Source: Leptothermofonsia sichuanensis E412 (GTDB lineage: Bacteria > Cyanobacteriota > Cyanobacteriia > Leptolyngbyales > Leptolyngbyaceae). Taken from it: a stretch of DNA of 64,000 bases. Positions 17,609 to 25,572 of the stretch are shown one piece after another. The notes beneath the pieces are model-generated. The model did no database searches and was not told the origin of the DNA. It saw nothing but the letters and a program-made list of their open reading frames with translations. Position numbers and translations under genes: made by a program. How positions within the stretch are numbered: the first letter of the stretch is position 1; each line of letters starts with the position of its first letter. The stretch lies in the NCBI RefSeq assembly GCF_019891175.1, contig NZ_CP072600.1, positions 1,612,001 through 1,676,000 of the forward strand, written 5' to 3'.

Positions 17609-19114
17609 ATGCATGAAGAGCTAAGTATTCTGATTCAAGCCCAATATCCCCTGATCTACCTCGTCACTTCTGAGGAAGAGCGGGCTGAGCAGGCGATTGC
17701 GGCAATTGCTCAAAGCAAACCTCAAAGACGAGTATTTATCTGGACGGTAACTCACGGAATTGTCGAGTATGGGCAGCCACGCAATGTCACCCAGCACAAT
17801 ACGGTTTCTCCAGAAGCGGCTATTGAATGGGTAACCCGGCAGCGAGAGCCTGGGCTGTTTGTATTCAAAGATCTGCATCCCTTTTATTCAGCTCCAGTGA
17901 TTCGCTGGCTGAGGGATGCGATCGCCAGCTTCAAGGGGACTCAAAAAACCATTATTCTGATGTCGCCCGTTCAGGAGATCCCAATTGAGCTGGAAAAGGA
18001 GGTTGCTGTACTTGACTTCCCGATGCCCAGCATGGCAGAGCTGAATCAGGTACTCTCGAACCAGTTAGAGCAGTCCCGCGGTCGCCGGATTACCACCGAG
18101 GCAAGGGAAAAGTTATTGAAGGCAGCCCTGGGTTTAACCCGTGATGAAGCAGAAAAAGTTTATCGTAAGGCGCAGGTAACAGCAGGGCGATTGACAGAGG
18201 AAGAAGTTGGTGTTGTTCTGTCTGAGAAAAAGCAATTAATCCGGCGCAACGGAATTCTTGAATACATTGAAGAGGATGAAACGATTGACTCTGTCGGTGG
18301 TCTGGAAGAGTTGAAGCGATGGTTAAAGCAGCGCTCTAATGCCTTTACTGAACGCGCCAGAGAGTATGGGTTACCCCAACCCAAAGGGATGTTGATTCTG
18401 GGGGTTCCTGGCTGCGGCAAGTCGTTAATTGCCAAGACAACTTCCCGTCTCTGGGGACTGCCCCTCCTGCGGTTAGATATGGGTCGAGTCTATGATGGTT
18501 CAATGGTGGGGCGCTCGGAAGCGAATCTGCGGAATGCCCTCAAGACGGCGGAATCCATTTCACCTGCGATTCTCTTTATTGATGAGTTAGATAAGGCTTT
18601 TGCTGGTGGCGCAGGTTCGGCGGACTCGGATGGAGGAACCTCCAGTCGGATTTTTGGTTCATTTTTAACCTGGATGCAAGAAAAAACCTCTCCAGTGTTT
18701 GTAATGGCTACGGCAAACCGGGTTGAGCGGTTACCCGGAGAGTTCCTCCGCAAAGGGCGCTTCGACGAAATCTTTTTTGTTGACCTGCCCAATGCGGAAG
18801 AGCGTCAGGAGATATTCAAAATTCACCTATCCAAGCGGCGGCGAGATATTGCTCGATTTGATCTGGACCAACTGGCAAATGTCTGTGATGGCTACTCCGG
18901 TGCCGAAATTGAACAGGCTCTGGTAGCTGCAATGTACGAGGCATTTGCTCAAGAACGTGAGTTTACCCAGTTGGACATTATTGCAGCAATCAAGTCAACG
19001 CTGCCCCTTTCCAGGACGATGACTGAGCAGGTTACTGCCCTGAGGGATTGGGCAAGGCAGCGAGCGCGACCTGCAGCATCCTCAGTCGCTGAATATCAGC
19101 GACTTGAGTTCTAA
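17609..19114 (+). CDS. ycf46: Ycf46-like AAA+ ATPase
   Basis: A 501-residue AAA+ protein conserved in cyanobacteria and some plastids. The N-terminal ~220 residues form the Ycf46-specific domain (starts ELSILIQAQYPLIYLVTSEE). The AAA module follows: Walker A GVPGCGKS (~265-272), Walker B ILFIDELDKAF (~320-330), sensor 1 FVMATANRVERLP, and arginine-finger region FLRKGRFDEIFF. A role in regulating photosynthesis or carbon use has been proposed for cyanobacterial Ycf46; this sequence does not test it. It is flanked by the RHH-like gene and by ycf35, probably one transcriptional neighbourhood. Confidence 0.9.
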   Translation: MHEELSILIQAQYPLIYLVTSEEERAEQAIAAIAQSKPQRRVFIWTVTHGIVEYGQPRNVTQHNTVSPEAAIEWVTRQREPGLFVFKDLHPFYSAPVIRWLRDAIASFKGTQKTIILMSPVQEIPIELEKEVAVLDFPMPSMAELNQVLSNQLEQSRGRRITTEAREKLLKAALGLTRDEAEKVYRKAQVTAGRLTEEEVGVVLSEKKQLIRRNGILEYIEEDETIDSVGGLEELKRWLKQRSNAFTERAREYGLPQPKGMLILGVPGCGKSLIAKTTSRLWGLPLLRLDMGRVYDGSMVGRSEANLRNALKTAESISPAILFIDELDKAFAGGAGSADSDGGTSSRIFGSFLTWMQEKTSPVFVMATANRVERLPGEFLRKGRFDEIFFVDLPNAEERQEIFKIHLSKRRRDIARFDLDQLANVCDGYSGAEIEQALVAAMYEAFAQEREFTQLDIIAAIKSTLPLSRTMTEQVTALRDWARQRARPAASSVAEYQRLEF

Positions 19115-19145
19115 AGCTTTCTTCTGCTTCCCAACAGAAGGAAAG

Positions 19146-19196
19146 GCTAGCAACCGCTAGCAGTTTACCCCAAAGCTAACGGCACTCGCTGTTAGC
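19146..19196 (+). promoter_or_regulatory. Two small stem-loops between ycf46 and ycf35
   Basis: GCTAGC-AACC-GCTAGC (19146-19161) and GCTAAC (19175-19180) with GTTAGC (19191-19196) form two adjacent hairpins in the 132-nt gap before ycf35. No T-run follows. They may be attenuator or processing stems that set the ycf35 level. Confidence 0.35.
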
Positions 19197-19246
19197 GTCT
19201 AGCTAACCAAACGTTGTTCTCAAGTCTCCACAGGAGGAAACCTAAA

Positions 19247-19600
19247 ATGTCTCACTTTAGCACGCTGCGCACCAAAATCACGGAAGCTGAAATTCTGAAG
19301 GCTTCTCTCCGCGACCTGGGGATCTCTGTTAAGACAGAGGCTGATGTTCGTGGATACAATGGGCAAAGAGTTCGTGCTGACATCGTGGCTGTTCTGGAAG
19401 GCGAATACGATCTGGGTTGGTCCCGCAATGCTGATGGTTCCTTTGACCTGATTGCTGACCTCTGGGGCGTTGCTAAGAAGCACAACCAAACCGAACTGAT
19501 CAACTCCATCAACCAGAAGTACGCTGTGAATAAGACCCTGGCTGAAGTCAAGCGTCCTGGTCTGCAAAACGCCAACGTCAAACTCGTTCTTCAAAAGTAG
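19247..19600 (+). CDS. ycf35: Ycf35 homologue (DUF1257)
   Basis: A 117-residue protein of the DUF1257/Ycf35 family, found in cyanobacteria and algal plastids, function unknown. It begins MSHFSTLRTKITEAEILKAS, the typical family opening, and includes EYDLGWSRNADGSFDLIAD. Start ATG 19247 is fixed by a strong AGGAGG at 19232-19237. Codon use favours CTG/GTT/AAG-rich, clean codons, suggesting good expression. It is followed by a strong intrinsic terminator. Confidence 0.88.
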   Translation: MSHFSTLRTKITEAEILKASLRDLGISVKTEADVRGYNGQRVRADIVAVLEGEYDLGWSRNADGSFDLIADLWGVAKKHNQTELINSINQKYAVNKTLAEVKRPGLQNANVKLVLQK

Positions 19601-19624
19601 TTTCTCTGCGCGTTCCCAAACTAG

Positions 19625-19656
19625 CGGGTTAACCCTTCCCGGTTAGCCCGTTTTTT
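19625..19656 (+). terminator. Rho-independent terminator after ycf35
   Basis: CGGGTTAACC (19625-19634) pairs with GGTTAGCCCG (19641-19650), 10 bp with one G-T pair and a 6-nt loop, followed directly by TTTTTT (19651-19656). It is the best intrinsic terminator in the window. Confidence 0.88.
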
Positions 19657-19660
19657 AATG

Positions 19661-19791
19661 GGAATGAGGATTTTATGACCTGAAATTTCACCACAGAGGC
19701 ACAGAGAACACAGAGCAATTTCTCTTCGCCCTCCGTGTCTCTGTGGGAAGAGCTTTAAGTTTTTCCGTTGATTTAATCCACGATCCTTACC
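19661..19791. repeat. CACAGAG palindromic repeat, family D, fullest copy
   Basis: CACCACAGAGGCACAGAGAA on the left and CTCCGTGTCTCTGTGGG on the right form a long imperfect palindrome. A conserved tail TTTTTCCGTTGATTTAATCC is shared with 52130-52160 and, inverted, with 54190-54212. It sits just past the end of the minus-strand exported protein gene at 19787. Confidence 0.7.
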
Positions 19792-20290
19792 AGGTTTGGG
19801 GAACGATTTCCACAGGTTCCTGGATGGGAGCTGGCTCTGCCGTTGGTCTTGGGGTCAGCGGGGGAACAACTGGCGTAGTCGGTGTAAATTGCAGTGCTGG
19901 CACTTCAATGGGCGTGACTACAGGAGCGGGGGGAGGAGCCAGGTCAATGCGACGGCAATATACATCCCTGACAACAACTTTTTTGCCTACCAGTTGCCCC
20001 ATATGGCCCCGTTCCCACCAGTCCAGGTAGACATGCTCTGTAGTTCCGTCTTCTTTTTCAATCATGACGGTGTTGCCAATCACGCTGTAGACCCTGCCGA
20101 TAATTCGAGCTTCTTCAACTGCGGGATTTTGGGCGATCGCCTGTGCCAGTAAAGGACACTTCACCCGTTCGATGATCATTGCAGGATCAGGCGCTGACAT
20201 CTGCCGTGCAACTCCTGAGCTTGCCAGACCACTGCCTGCTGAGAGTAGCGGCATCAGAAGAATTGAGGGAACGAGGGCTTTTTTTAGCAT
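19787..20290 (-). CDS. Exported hypothetical protein
   Basis: 167 residues with a signal peptide (MLKKALVPSILLMPLLSAGS, cleavage around LAS, ~24). A middle domain (~40-115) is rich in beta-like segments (RIIGRVYSVIGNTVMIEKED, then EHVYLDWWERGHMGQLVGKK) and has Cys45 and Cys112, which could pair. The C-terminal ~50 residues are proline-rich (PPPAPVVTPIEVP and so on), like a periplasmic spacer. I do not recognise a named family. It resembles exported cyanobacterial proteins with an OB/SH3-like core. Confidence 0.6.
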   Translation of the reverse strand: MLKKALVPSILLMPLLSAGSGLASSGVARQMSAPDPAMIIERVKCPLLAQAIAQNPAVEEARIIGRVYSVIGNTVMIEKEDGTTEHVYLDWWERGHMGQLVGKKVVVRDVYCRRIDLAPPPAPVVTPIEVPALQFTPTTPVVPPLTPRPTAEPAPIQEPVEIVPQTW

Positions 20291-20675
20291 TTAGGGTCAA
20301 TCCTTAATCTCAAAATCTTAGTGAATGAACGCTGACAGCAATTTTCATGGGTGTATGCCACATCAATCTTCCGTTTCGCCGGAATTCCCAGGCATTTGCT
20401 GGGTGGCATTCGTCTGAAAAACGCTTTATCTTGACTCGTTAGCATTTTAGTACCTTTGAATTTAATTTCAACCAGTCATTTTCCTGGTCAATCAACGAGA
20501 ATTGCTCACAGGCAGGGCTGTCCTCCCCAGCAGAAGGCTTTTCGCCCGCTTACTCATAAAAGGAAACCCTGTGGACGTTTTCTGGAGCGTCAGTCCCCCC
20601 ACGAAGATGCCATCTTCAGCCCCACCTCTTTTTCGATCTGCTATTTTCAGTGGCCTATTTTCGGTGGGATTTGGT
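20291..20675. other. Gene-poor interval
   Basis: 385 bp between the exported protein and gvpK. Open frames on the plus strand have no start context and no family resemblance. I see no RNA gene or repeat here. Confidence 0.4.
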
Positions 20676-21134
20676 CTAAATCGGTTTTGAGGTCAGCACC
20701 AGTTGCAGTTTGGCGTGGATCAGGTCAATGTCTGCCAGTCCCAGATCGACTTCGCCCTGCAAAGCAACCCCTGTATTGAGTAAACGATCCAGGAGTTCCA
20801 GAATGGTTGGGCTGGAAGAAGTTTCACCGGGATAGTAGCCGCCGGACTTAGGGAGTAGGGTCCCGACTTCGCCCAGGTCAATATTCAGATCTGCCGGATC
20901 CACATCGAAAATTTTGCAGGTTTCAATCACCTGTTCTTCTAGCTTGCGTAAGCTCTCGGCAGCGCGATCGAGTGCCTCATCACTGAGTTCTCCGGCTTCC
21001 ATACGACGAATGACCTGCGCTTCCATCAACTGCCGCACCAGTTCAACGACTGTTAGCAAAAGAGGAGCCAGTCCAGATTCCTTATCAGGGTTGGAGGCAC
21101 CAGGAACTACCTGGAGGGGAGAGTCAGATGTCAC
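20676..21134 (-). CDS. gvpK: Gas vesicle protein GvpK with GvpA/J-like tail
   Basis: 152 residues. The GvpK core (~22-100) is clear: LAPLLLTVVELVRQLMEAQV, then IRRMEAGELSDEALDRAAES, LEEQVIETCKIFDVDPADLNIDLGEVG. After YYPGETSSSP comes a second segment, ILELLDRLLNTGVALQGEVD and onward (~110-150), that resembles the GvpA/GvpJ fold (DRhL..G.hh.......L..h.L). GvpK is an accessory protein of gas vesicle formation. No structural gvpA or other gvp gene is in the window, so it is an orphan or a relic here. Start: GTG 21134. Confidence 0.82.
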   Translation of the reverse strand: MTSDSPLQVVPGASNPDKESGLAPLLLTVVELVRQLMEAQVIRRMEAGELSDEALDRAAESLRKLEEQVIETCKIFDVDPADLNIDLGEVGTLLPKSGGYYPGETSSSPTILELLDRLLNTGVALQGEVDLGLADIDLIHAKLQLVLTSKPI

Positions 21135-21202
21135 AGGTTCAATGCTTCAGGACTTCTACCCTACTATTTTCGCTGATTTTTCCATTTGTGCCGTTTAATA
21201 CC

Positions 21203-21369
21203 GGCATCCGAAGGGTACGGGCGCGATCATGTGGATCTGGTGGTGCTGAGTGCCTGTGAAAGTTGAAATTGTCGATCGCCGTACCGGCAAACCCCGGACT
21301 GTGAGCGTGGATACCCTGCAACATCCCTACTACTGGGCACCCTTTATCCTGATTGGCAATGGCTTATAG
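21203..21369 (+). pseudogene. Remnant of a CHAT-domain protein
   Basis: Two pieces in different frames look like the end of a CHAT (caspase HetF-associated with TPR) peptidase. First DHVDLVVLSACES (frame of 21231), which carries the catalytic-Cys block LSACES. Then, after a frame change, VDTLQHPYYWAPFILIGNG ending at TAG 21367-21369, the typical CHAT C-terminus. The ~100 residues that normally separate these blocks and all upstream domains are missing, so this is a deletion remnant. Confidence 0.65.
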
Positions 21370-21449
21370 TTGGATGGTCCTGAATGAAGTTGGATGCGAT
21401 CGCTCAGATCTCCAGTTCCCTGTCCCCTGCTCTAAAAGGAAGGTTAGCC

Positions 21450-22352
21450 ATGACTGTCATTTACGACCTGGAACACATCACCACTTACCGCTATCGAAAC
21501 CCGGTGACATTCGGTGAACATCGGGCCATCTTTTTACCCAGCGTCGGCTATGGTGGTCGGATTCTGCGCTACTCCGTGGAAGCCAATCTGCCTGCCAGAA
21601 TCCGCTGGATTATGGATACCCTCTCTAACAATGTGGCAGCGATCGAACTCAGTGGGTCTGCCACCGAACTGACCATCACCTGTCGAGTTCGGGGTGAACA
21701 TTTTGGGATTCGGGAAATTGCGGAATTTCCCCTGGATGCGCGGGCGGTAGAAATTCCAGTGCAGTACACCCCGGATGAATGGATGGATCTGTCAGCGTTC
21801 CTGCGCCCCCATACGGAAGACCCGGATGGGAGTGTCTCTGCCTGGGCAAAGCATTTCGTTGCAGGAGATCAGGACAATACCCTGGATGTGCTGAACCGCA
21901 TGATGGATACCATCAGGAATCGTTTTACCTATCAGGCGCGGGAGGCCGAAGGAACCCAGTCGCCGGGTGAAACCTTACTCTTGCAGTCAGGGACCTGTCG
22001 GGATTATGCCTGGCTCATGATTGAGGCACTGCGACGATTGGGGCTTGCCTGTCGCTTTGTCAGTGGCTACCTCTATGATGCAGCTTTAGATGGCGGAGAC
22101 GTTGGGATGACTGGATCGGGTGCAACCCATGCCTGGCTGCAAGTCTATCTCCCTGGGGCTGGCTGGCGGAGCTATGACCCGACGAATCAAATCACATCTG
22201 GTTTCGATTTAATCCGGGTGGCGATCGCCCGTCATCCTGGGCAGGTCATACCCCTGTCGGGTTCCTGGTTTGGGAATAGCCAGGATTACCTCGGCATGGA
22301 TGTTAAAGTATTGATTCGCAAACTTGGCACACTCCCTGAGTTTGAGGAGTGA
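21450..22352 (+). CDS. Transglutaminase-like protease family protein
   Basis: A 300-residue protein with an N-terminal Bact_transglu_N domain (starts VIYDLEHITTYRYRNPVTFG) and a transglutaminase core. The triad is visible: Cys183 (LQSGTCRDYAWL), His227 (GATHAWLQVYLPG) and Asp243 (YDPTNQ). Members act as cysteine proteases or amidases. No signal peptide is seen, so it is probably cytoplasmic. The start is ATG 21450 with AAGGAAGG upstream, rather than the longer frame from 21384. Downstream it meets the DUF1823 gene head-on across a 12-bp hairpin. Confidence 0.85.
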   Translation: MTVIYDLEHITTYRYRNPVTFGEHRAIFLPSVGYGGRILRYSVEANLPARIRWIMDTLSNNVAAIELSGSATELTITCRVRGEHFGIREIAEFPLDARAVEIPVQYTPDEWMDLSAFLRPHTEDPDGSVSAWAKHFVAGDQDNTLDVLNRMMDTIRNRFTYQAREAEGTQSPGETLLLQSGTCRDYAWLMIEALRRLGLACRFVSGYLYDAALDGGDVGMTGSGATHAWLQVYLPGAGWRSYDPTNQITSGFDLIRVAIARHPGQVIPLSGSWFGNSQDYLGMDVKVLIRKLGTLPEFEE

Positions 22353-22382
22353 CGCCATGCGTCATGGTGGTGCTGCATAGCC

Positions 22383-22410
22383 GTATGAATTGAAAGTCTT
22401 CAATTCATAC
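22383..22410. repeat. GTATGAATTGAA hairpin, family C, copy 1
   Basis: GTATGAATTGAA (22383-22394) and TTCAATTCATAC (22399-22410) form a perfect 12-bp stem with a 4-nt loop, between two convergent genes. It may serve as a bidirectional terminator-like stem. Related hairpins lie at 27320-27343 and 35475-35498. Confidence 0.7.
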
Positions 22411-22447
22411 AACGCTCAATTCATACCCAAAATCAGCAACACCTGCA

Positions 22448-22825
22448 TCATTGTTGCATATAGCTCAGGAGCCAGTTGGCGATCGTGGCTCGGCGCGTTT
22501 TGCGGGGCACCAGTTCATTCACCTGATAGCCCTTAAACCCCAGTCTTTCCTTCAGCAATTGTTTGTTTTCTGCTGGAATGGAGCGAGTCAACTTTACCGT
22601 TGCCGGACGGCTCTCAATGAAGTTGGGTGGCTCTGGATATGCCTCCCGCCATTCGGGCGCAACGGCTGAACTATCCCACAGGTTAGTGGTTGAGTTGAAC
22701 TGGTACCCCAAGCAATGCCACACGATCGCATTGACTGTGGCATCATCGATGGTGTCGTTGAGAATGCCCCAAATAGTGTCGGTATTCAGTGGAGGTAGTG
22801 GGCTAAGTGGTGATGATGCAGTCAT
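22448..22825 (-). CDS. DUF1823 family protein
   Basis: A 125-residue cytoplasmic protein. Blocks such as LNDTIDDATVNAIVWHCLGY (~22-41), YPEPPNFIESRPATVKLTRS and PAENKQLLKERLGFKGYQV match what I recall of DUF1823, a family of cyanobacteria and plants with no known function. Length is near the family norm. It is convergent with the transglutaminase gene and divergent from acyP. A leading SPLSPLPPL segment is probably disordered. Confidence 0.7.
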   Translation of the reverse strand: MTASSPLSPLPPLNTDTIWGILNDTIDDATVNAIVWHCLGYQFNSTTNLWDSSAVAPEWREAYPEPPNFIESRPATVKLTRSIPAENKQLLKERLGFKGYQVNELVPRKTRRATIANWLLSYMQQ

Positions 22826-22904
22826 ATCCCAGAAATCCTTTTACGCTCACCTACCCTACACCCTACACCTTATATAGCGTTTCTCAATTGAGTAAGGTAC
22901 GGAA

Positions 22905-22951
22905 GTGTGAGGTACAGTGAGGATGCTGAGCACCCTCACTGTACCTCACAC
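22905..22951. repeat. Perfect 18-bp inverted repeat upstream of acyP
   Basis: GTGTGAGGTACAGTGAGG (22905-22922) is the exact reverse complement of 22934-22951, with an 11-nt loop. It ends 37 nt before the acylphosphatase ATG, in the gap from the divergent DUF1823 gene. In RNA it would be a very stable stem in the acyP leader. Confidence 0.9.
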
Positions 22952-22952
22952 C

Positions 22953-22986
22953 CTTGAAAAGGGCTATATCTTGAAAAGGGCTATAT
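22953..22986 (+). repeat. 17-bp tandem duplication in the acyP leader
   Basis: CTTGAAAAGGGCTATAT occurs twice back to back (22953-22969 and 22970-22986) immediately before ATG 22989. Each unit carries AAAAGGG, so the duplication doubles the purine-rich stretch nearest the start. Confidence 0.9.
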
Positions 22987-22988
22987 CT

Positions 22989-23264
22989 ATGGAACTGATC
23001 CGCATTCACGCTTTTATCTCTGGCATTGTGCAAGGAGTTGGTTACCGCTTCACCACTCAAGATAGAGCTGTTCAGCTTGGCGTCAGAGGGTGGGTGCGCA
23101 ATCTCCCTGATGGACGGGTAGAAGCCGTTTTTGAAGGTCCCAAACAGCTGGTAGAAGAAATGGTGCGATGGTGCTATCAAGGACCGCGTGGAGCTATTGT
23201 ACGGACTGTGGATGTGGCATATGAACCGCCGGAAGGGTTACAGGGTTTTGAGATTCGACGTTAA
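22989..23264 (+). CDS. acyP: Acylphosphatase
   Basis: A 91-residue enzyme hydrolysing acyl phosphates such as acetyl phosphate. The catalytic residues are present: Arg20 in SGIVQGVGYRFTTQ and Asn38 in GWVRNLPDGRVEAVFEG. Length matches the family (~90). ATG 22989 is the start: the open frame reaches 22917, but that part is the hairpin and tandem repeat. The leader structure (perfect 18-bp stem plus duplicated purine segment) is unusual for such a small metabolic gene. Confidence 0.9.
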   Translation: MELIRIHAFISGIVQGVGYRFTTQDRAVQLGVRGWVRNLPDGRVEAVFEGPKQLVEEMVRWCYQGPRGAIVRTVDVAYEPPEGLQGFEIRR

Positions 23265-23442
23265 GCATGATCTGGACCGGGCAACCCCGAATGGTGAGAC
23301 AGCAAAATCCACTGGCAGACCACTAGTGCAGGTTGCCGAAAATAACCCGCCCGTTTTAGTTTGAACCATAAAGACACCAAGCGCACGAAGAAACGTTGTG
23401 TCCCTTCGTACCTTTGTGGTGAAAAACTTCTGCCGCAATGTA

Positions 23443-23802
23443 CTAGCCAAACCAGTGAGAAGCCGCCAGGTATCCGTCATTTTCTTCGGGAATTTGGTGC
23501 TCTGTAGCGTCTTGATGCTTTTGCAGAATCTCATGAATTCCCTGATGAATAAAAGACTCTAAATGGGCACGGGTTTCCGTAGAGGGAGGAAGTGTCTCCA
23601 CCTTATCTGTGATCGCCTCTCCTCTATCTACAGCCACATAAACACTGTGTATGCGGGTCAGCACATAGGCAATCAGTTCTTGACGAACATCAGGGCTGGA
23701 AAAAATCTGTTGATGGGGGTGGTGGGGATAGGTTGTCAGAATTTGCTCAATTTCTGCCAGAACAGTTGGAACAGTCAAATTTACAATCCATTTCATAATC
23801 AT
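23443..23802 (-). CDS. ComFB family protein (late competence development)
   Basis: A 119-residue protein of the ComFB family. Typical blocks are VNLTVPTVLAEIEQILTTYP (~7-26), HPHQQIFSSPDVRQELIAYV (~28-47) and LTRIHSVYVAVD. Cyanobacterial ComFB-type proteins have been reported as cyclic-nucleotide-binding signalling proteins affecting motility, competence or cell size. I did not verify that this one has the binding residues. The ATG at 23802 has AGGAG 5 nt upstream. The C-terminal ~30 residues are longer and more polar than the core. Confidence 0.8.
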   Translation of the reverse strand: MIMKWIVNLTVPTVLAEIEQILTTYPHHPHQQIFSSPDVRQELIAYVLTRIHSVYVAVDRGEAITDKVETLPPSTETRAHLESFIHQGIHEILQKHQDATEHQIPEENDGYLAASHWFG

Positions 23803-24059
23803 GGTCTCCTGATATTGCGTCTCGTGTTCTATAGCAGTTTTTAATTCAACTATGGCACATCTTAATCCTCTGATTCATCTTATTGTTCATCTTATTGGAT
23901 GAGACGTATTGCACCTGATTAGAAATGGCTCTGCAACAGGAGACAGAGAAGAAAGGATGACGGGATCAGAGGTTGAGCGTTCTAATGGTGTCCTGACCTG
24001 GATAGCTACGGCTCTAAAACAATCGTGAAACAATATTGTTGGATCCAGAATTTTGAGAT

Positions 24060-24455
24060 TCAATAGGAGTCACCCAGCAACCCCAGGTTTGCCACTTTTT
24101 GAAACGCATCTTCTGCTCTCGTGCCCTGTTTGATGGCAAGGTGTACCAGCACAATCGTGGAGGCTCGAATGCCATTGTCGCAATGAATCAGAATTGGTTT
24201 CGGTAACTGCATCAGTTGTTGAATGACCTGACTCACATCATCAGGCTTTAAGGTTTTTATCTGGATTGGGATGTTGACGTAGCACAGCCCCCAAAATTCC
24301 GTTTTTTGCTGTTCGTCGTCCAGAAAGCCAGTTTCGTCTGGCGATCGCAGGTTGACCACCGATCGGTATCCCACTTCTGTCAATTGCTGTAGTTCATCAA
24401 AGGTGGGTTGCCCTGCGATCGCCAATTCATCTGTAATTTCTCTGAACGTATTCAT
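24060..24455 (-). CDS. DUF442/protein tyrosine phosphatase-like protein
   Basis: A 131-residue single-domain protein starting FREITDELAIAGQPTFDELQ, the usual opening of DUF442 (Blh-type) phosphatases. The active-site loop is HCDNGIRAS (Cys92, Arg97), matching HCxxxxR. Aspartates that could act as general acid lie at ~72-73. In bacteria this family includes sulfide-metabolism partners and small dual-specificity phosphatases. The substrate is unknown. A MITE-like repeat lies just upstream (24468-24564) and may contain its promoter. Confidence 0.75.
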   Translation of the reverse strand: MNTFREITDELAIAGQPTFDELQQLTEVGYRSVVNLRSPDETGFLDDEQQKTEFWGLCYVNIPIQIKTLKPDDVSQVIQQLMQLPKPILIHCDNGIRASTIVLVHLAIKQGTRAEDAFQKVANLGLLGDSY

Positions 24456-24467
24456 CTCCCGGTCTCC

Positions 24468-24564
24468 TGCTGGTTTGTCAACTCTGTATGGGTGAGTCTG
24501 GAATCAGGAAGAGGGTATTATTTTAGAGTTTTCAACCCACAAAATAATTCTTGACAGACCACTA
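24468..24564. repeat. MITE-like repeat, family B, copy 1
   Basis: One end reads (reverse complement) TAGTGGTCTGTCAAGAATTA, the other end is degenerate (TGCTGGTTTGTCAACT). Inside, TTTTGTGGGTTGAAAACTC is shared with the copies at 33966-34037 and 61646-61742. Length is ~97 bp, as in the well-preserved copy at 61646. Confidence 0.65.
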
Positions 24565-24618
24565 CAGCCGTGCCTCAACAATGAGGAGGATTAAAGCGAG
24601 GGATCAGTCAGACTAATT

Positions 24619-24795
24619 TCAGGATGATTTTCCATCCGCTGGGTCGCCCTCAAAGGGTTGAACTCCCGTTTCAGGATAATCATCATCGATTGGACCAAAA
24701 ATTCTGGTGACGGCACCTGAAATATAGCGGATTACCTGTTTGGGGATGGTTTCAAGCGCCCGGATGATAGTTTGTAATCCTCTGTTAGTAGCCAT
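24619..24795 (-). CDS. Small hypothetical protein
   Basis: 58 residues starting at ATG 24795, preceded by AGGAGA. The N-terminal half (NRGLQTIIRALETIPKQVIR) is a basic amphipathic helix; the C-terminal half is acidic and polar (FGPIDDDYPETGVQPFEGDP). No cysteine and no membrane segment. I do not recognise a family, but the good ribosome site and charge pattern suggest a real gene. Confidence 0.55.
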   Translation of the reverse strand: MATNRGLQTIIRALETIPKQVIRYISGAVTRIFGPIDDDYPETGVQPFEGDPADGKSS

Positions 24796-25572
24796 AATAA
24801 TTTCTCCTGTAGCGAAACCATGGGTGGGCATGTTCAGCCATCTAGCCAGACCTGGGGCGATCGCCCCTGAGCGATAAGATCCCCTTCTGCGCGCATGACT
24901 GGTTGCCTTATGGCATTCCCTGCTCCTTCATAAATGGCGGCTTGCAGGCATTTAGCCTTGTAACACCTGTCCTGCTGTCTTTCAGGGGAGGTAACTGCCT
25001 GCCCACATTCTCAGATTAAGAAAACAATTTGAGGAACTTGTGAAGGCAGGATGGGAAGGCAGGAAATCCTACCATTGGGCTGAGCACTCAGTTCCCTCGG
25101 AGCTACTCTATCGAGAAGCAAGAAATGTTCAATGGTTAAAATGAATCCTACTTAACAAATATTTAAGACTTTATAGTATTTTTAGATACTAATAGCCCAT
25201 CTATAACGTTTCCTGTCTGGGTGAGGGGCCTCTCATCTGGTTAACTCAAGGGTTCTCCAGCCATGAATGCACCTCACTGGATTCAGAAAACGTTATGAAT
25301 CAGTCCTCTAATCATTCGCGAAATGGACGGACTTTGTGAACAGAGTTTCCTCAGGAAACCCTTTTTACAATTCAGCCAGAAGCGCTAATGTCAGGTTTCT
25401 TTTGCCATTCAGACACAGGTTGCAAGTAGGGTGGATACCCTGCCTGCCCAAATCAAAATAGCTTCTTCGTCCCGGAAAGAAGCTGATTCATGGTCATGTC
25501 TCATGCTGAGATGCCCCTGAGTCAGGGCAATGACCTTGCGCTTAAGTTCCACCCTTACTTCATTCACCACTG
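24796..25572. other. Long leader/intergenic region before the SulP-antiporter-Mrp block
   Basis: 777 bp without a convincing gene. It is AT-rich around 25140-25200 (several TATA-like stretches), where a promoter is plausible. GTTTCC (25345-25350) and GGAAAC (25354-25359) form a small stem followed by CTTTTT. The length suggests a long 5' leader or an unannotated small RNA, but nothing decisive is visible. Confidence 0.4.

Noticed and set aside
20456-20779. A 107-residue plus-strand frame before gvpK
   Set aside because: Cys/Pro/Arg-rich composition with no start context; it overlaps the well-supported gvpK on the other strand.
22883-23180. A minus-strand frame overlapping acyP
   Set aside because: It lies opposite acylphosphatase codons and the perfect palindrome; no family resemblance.
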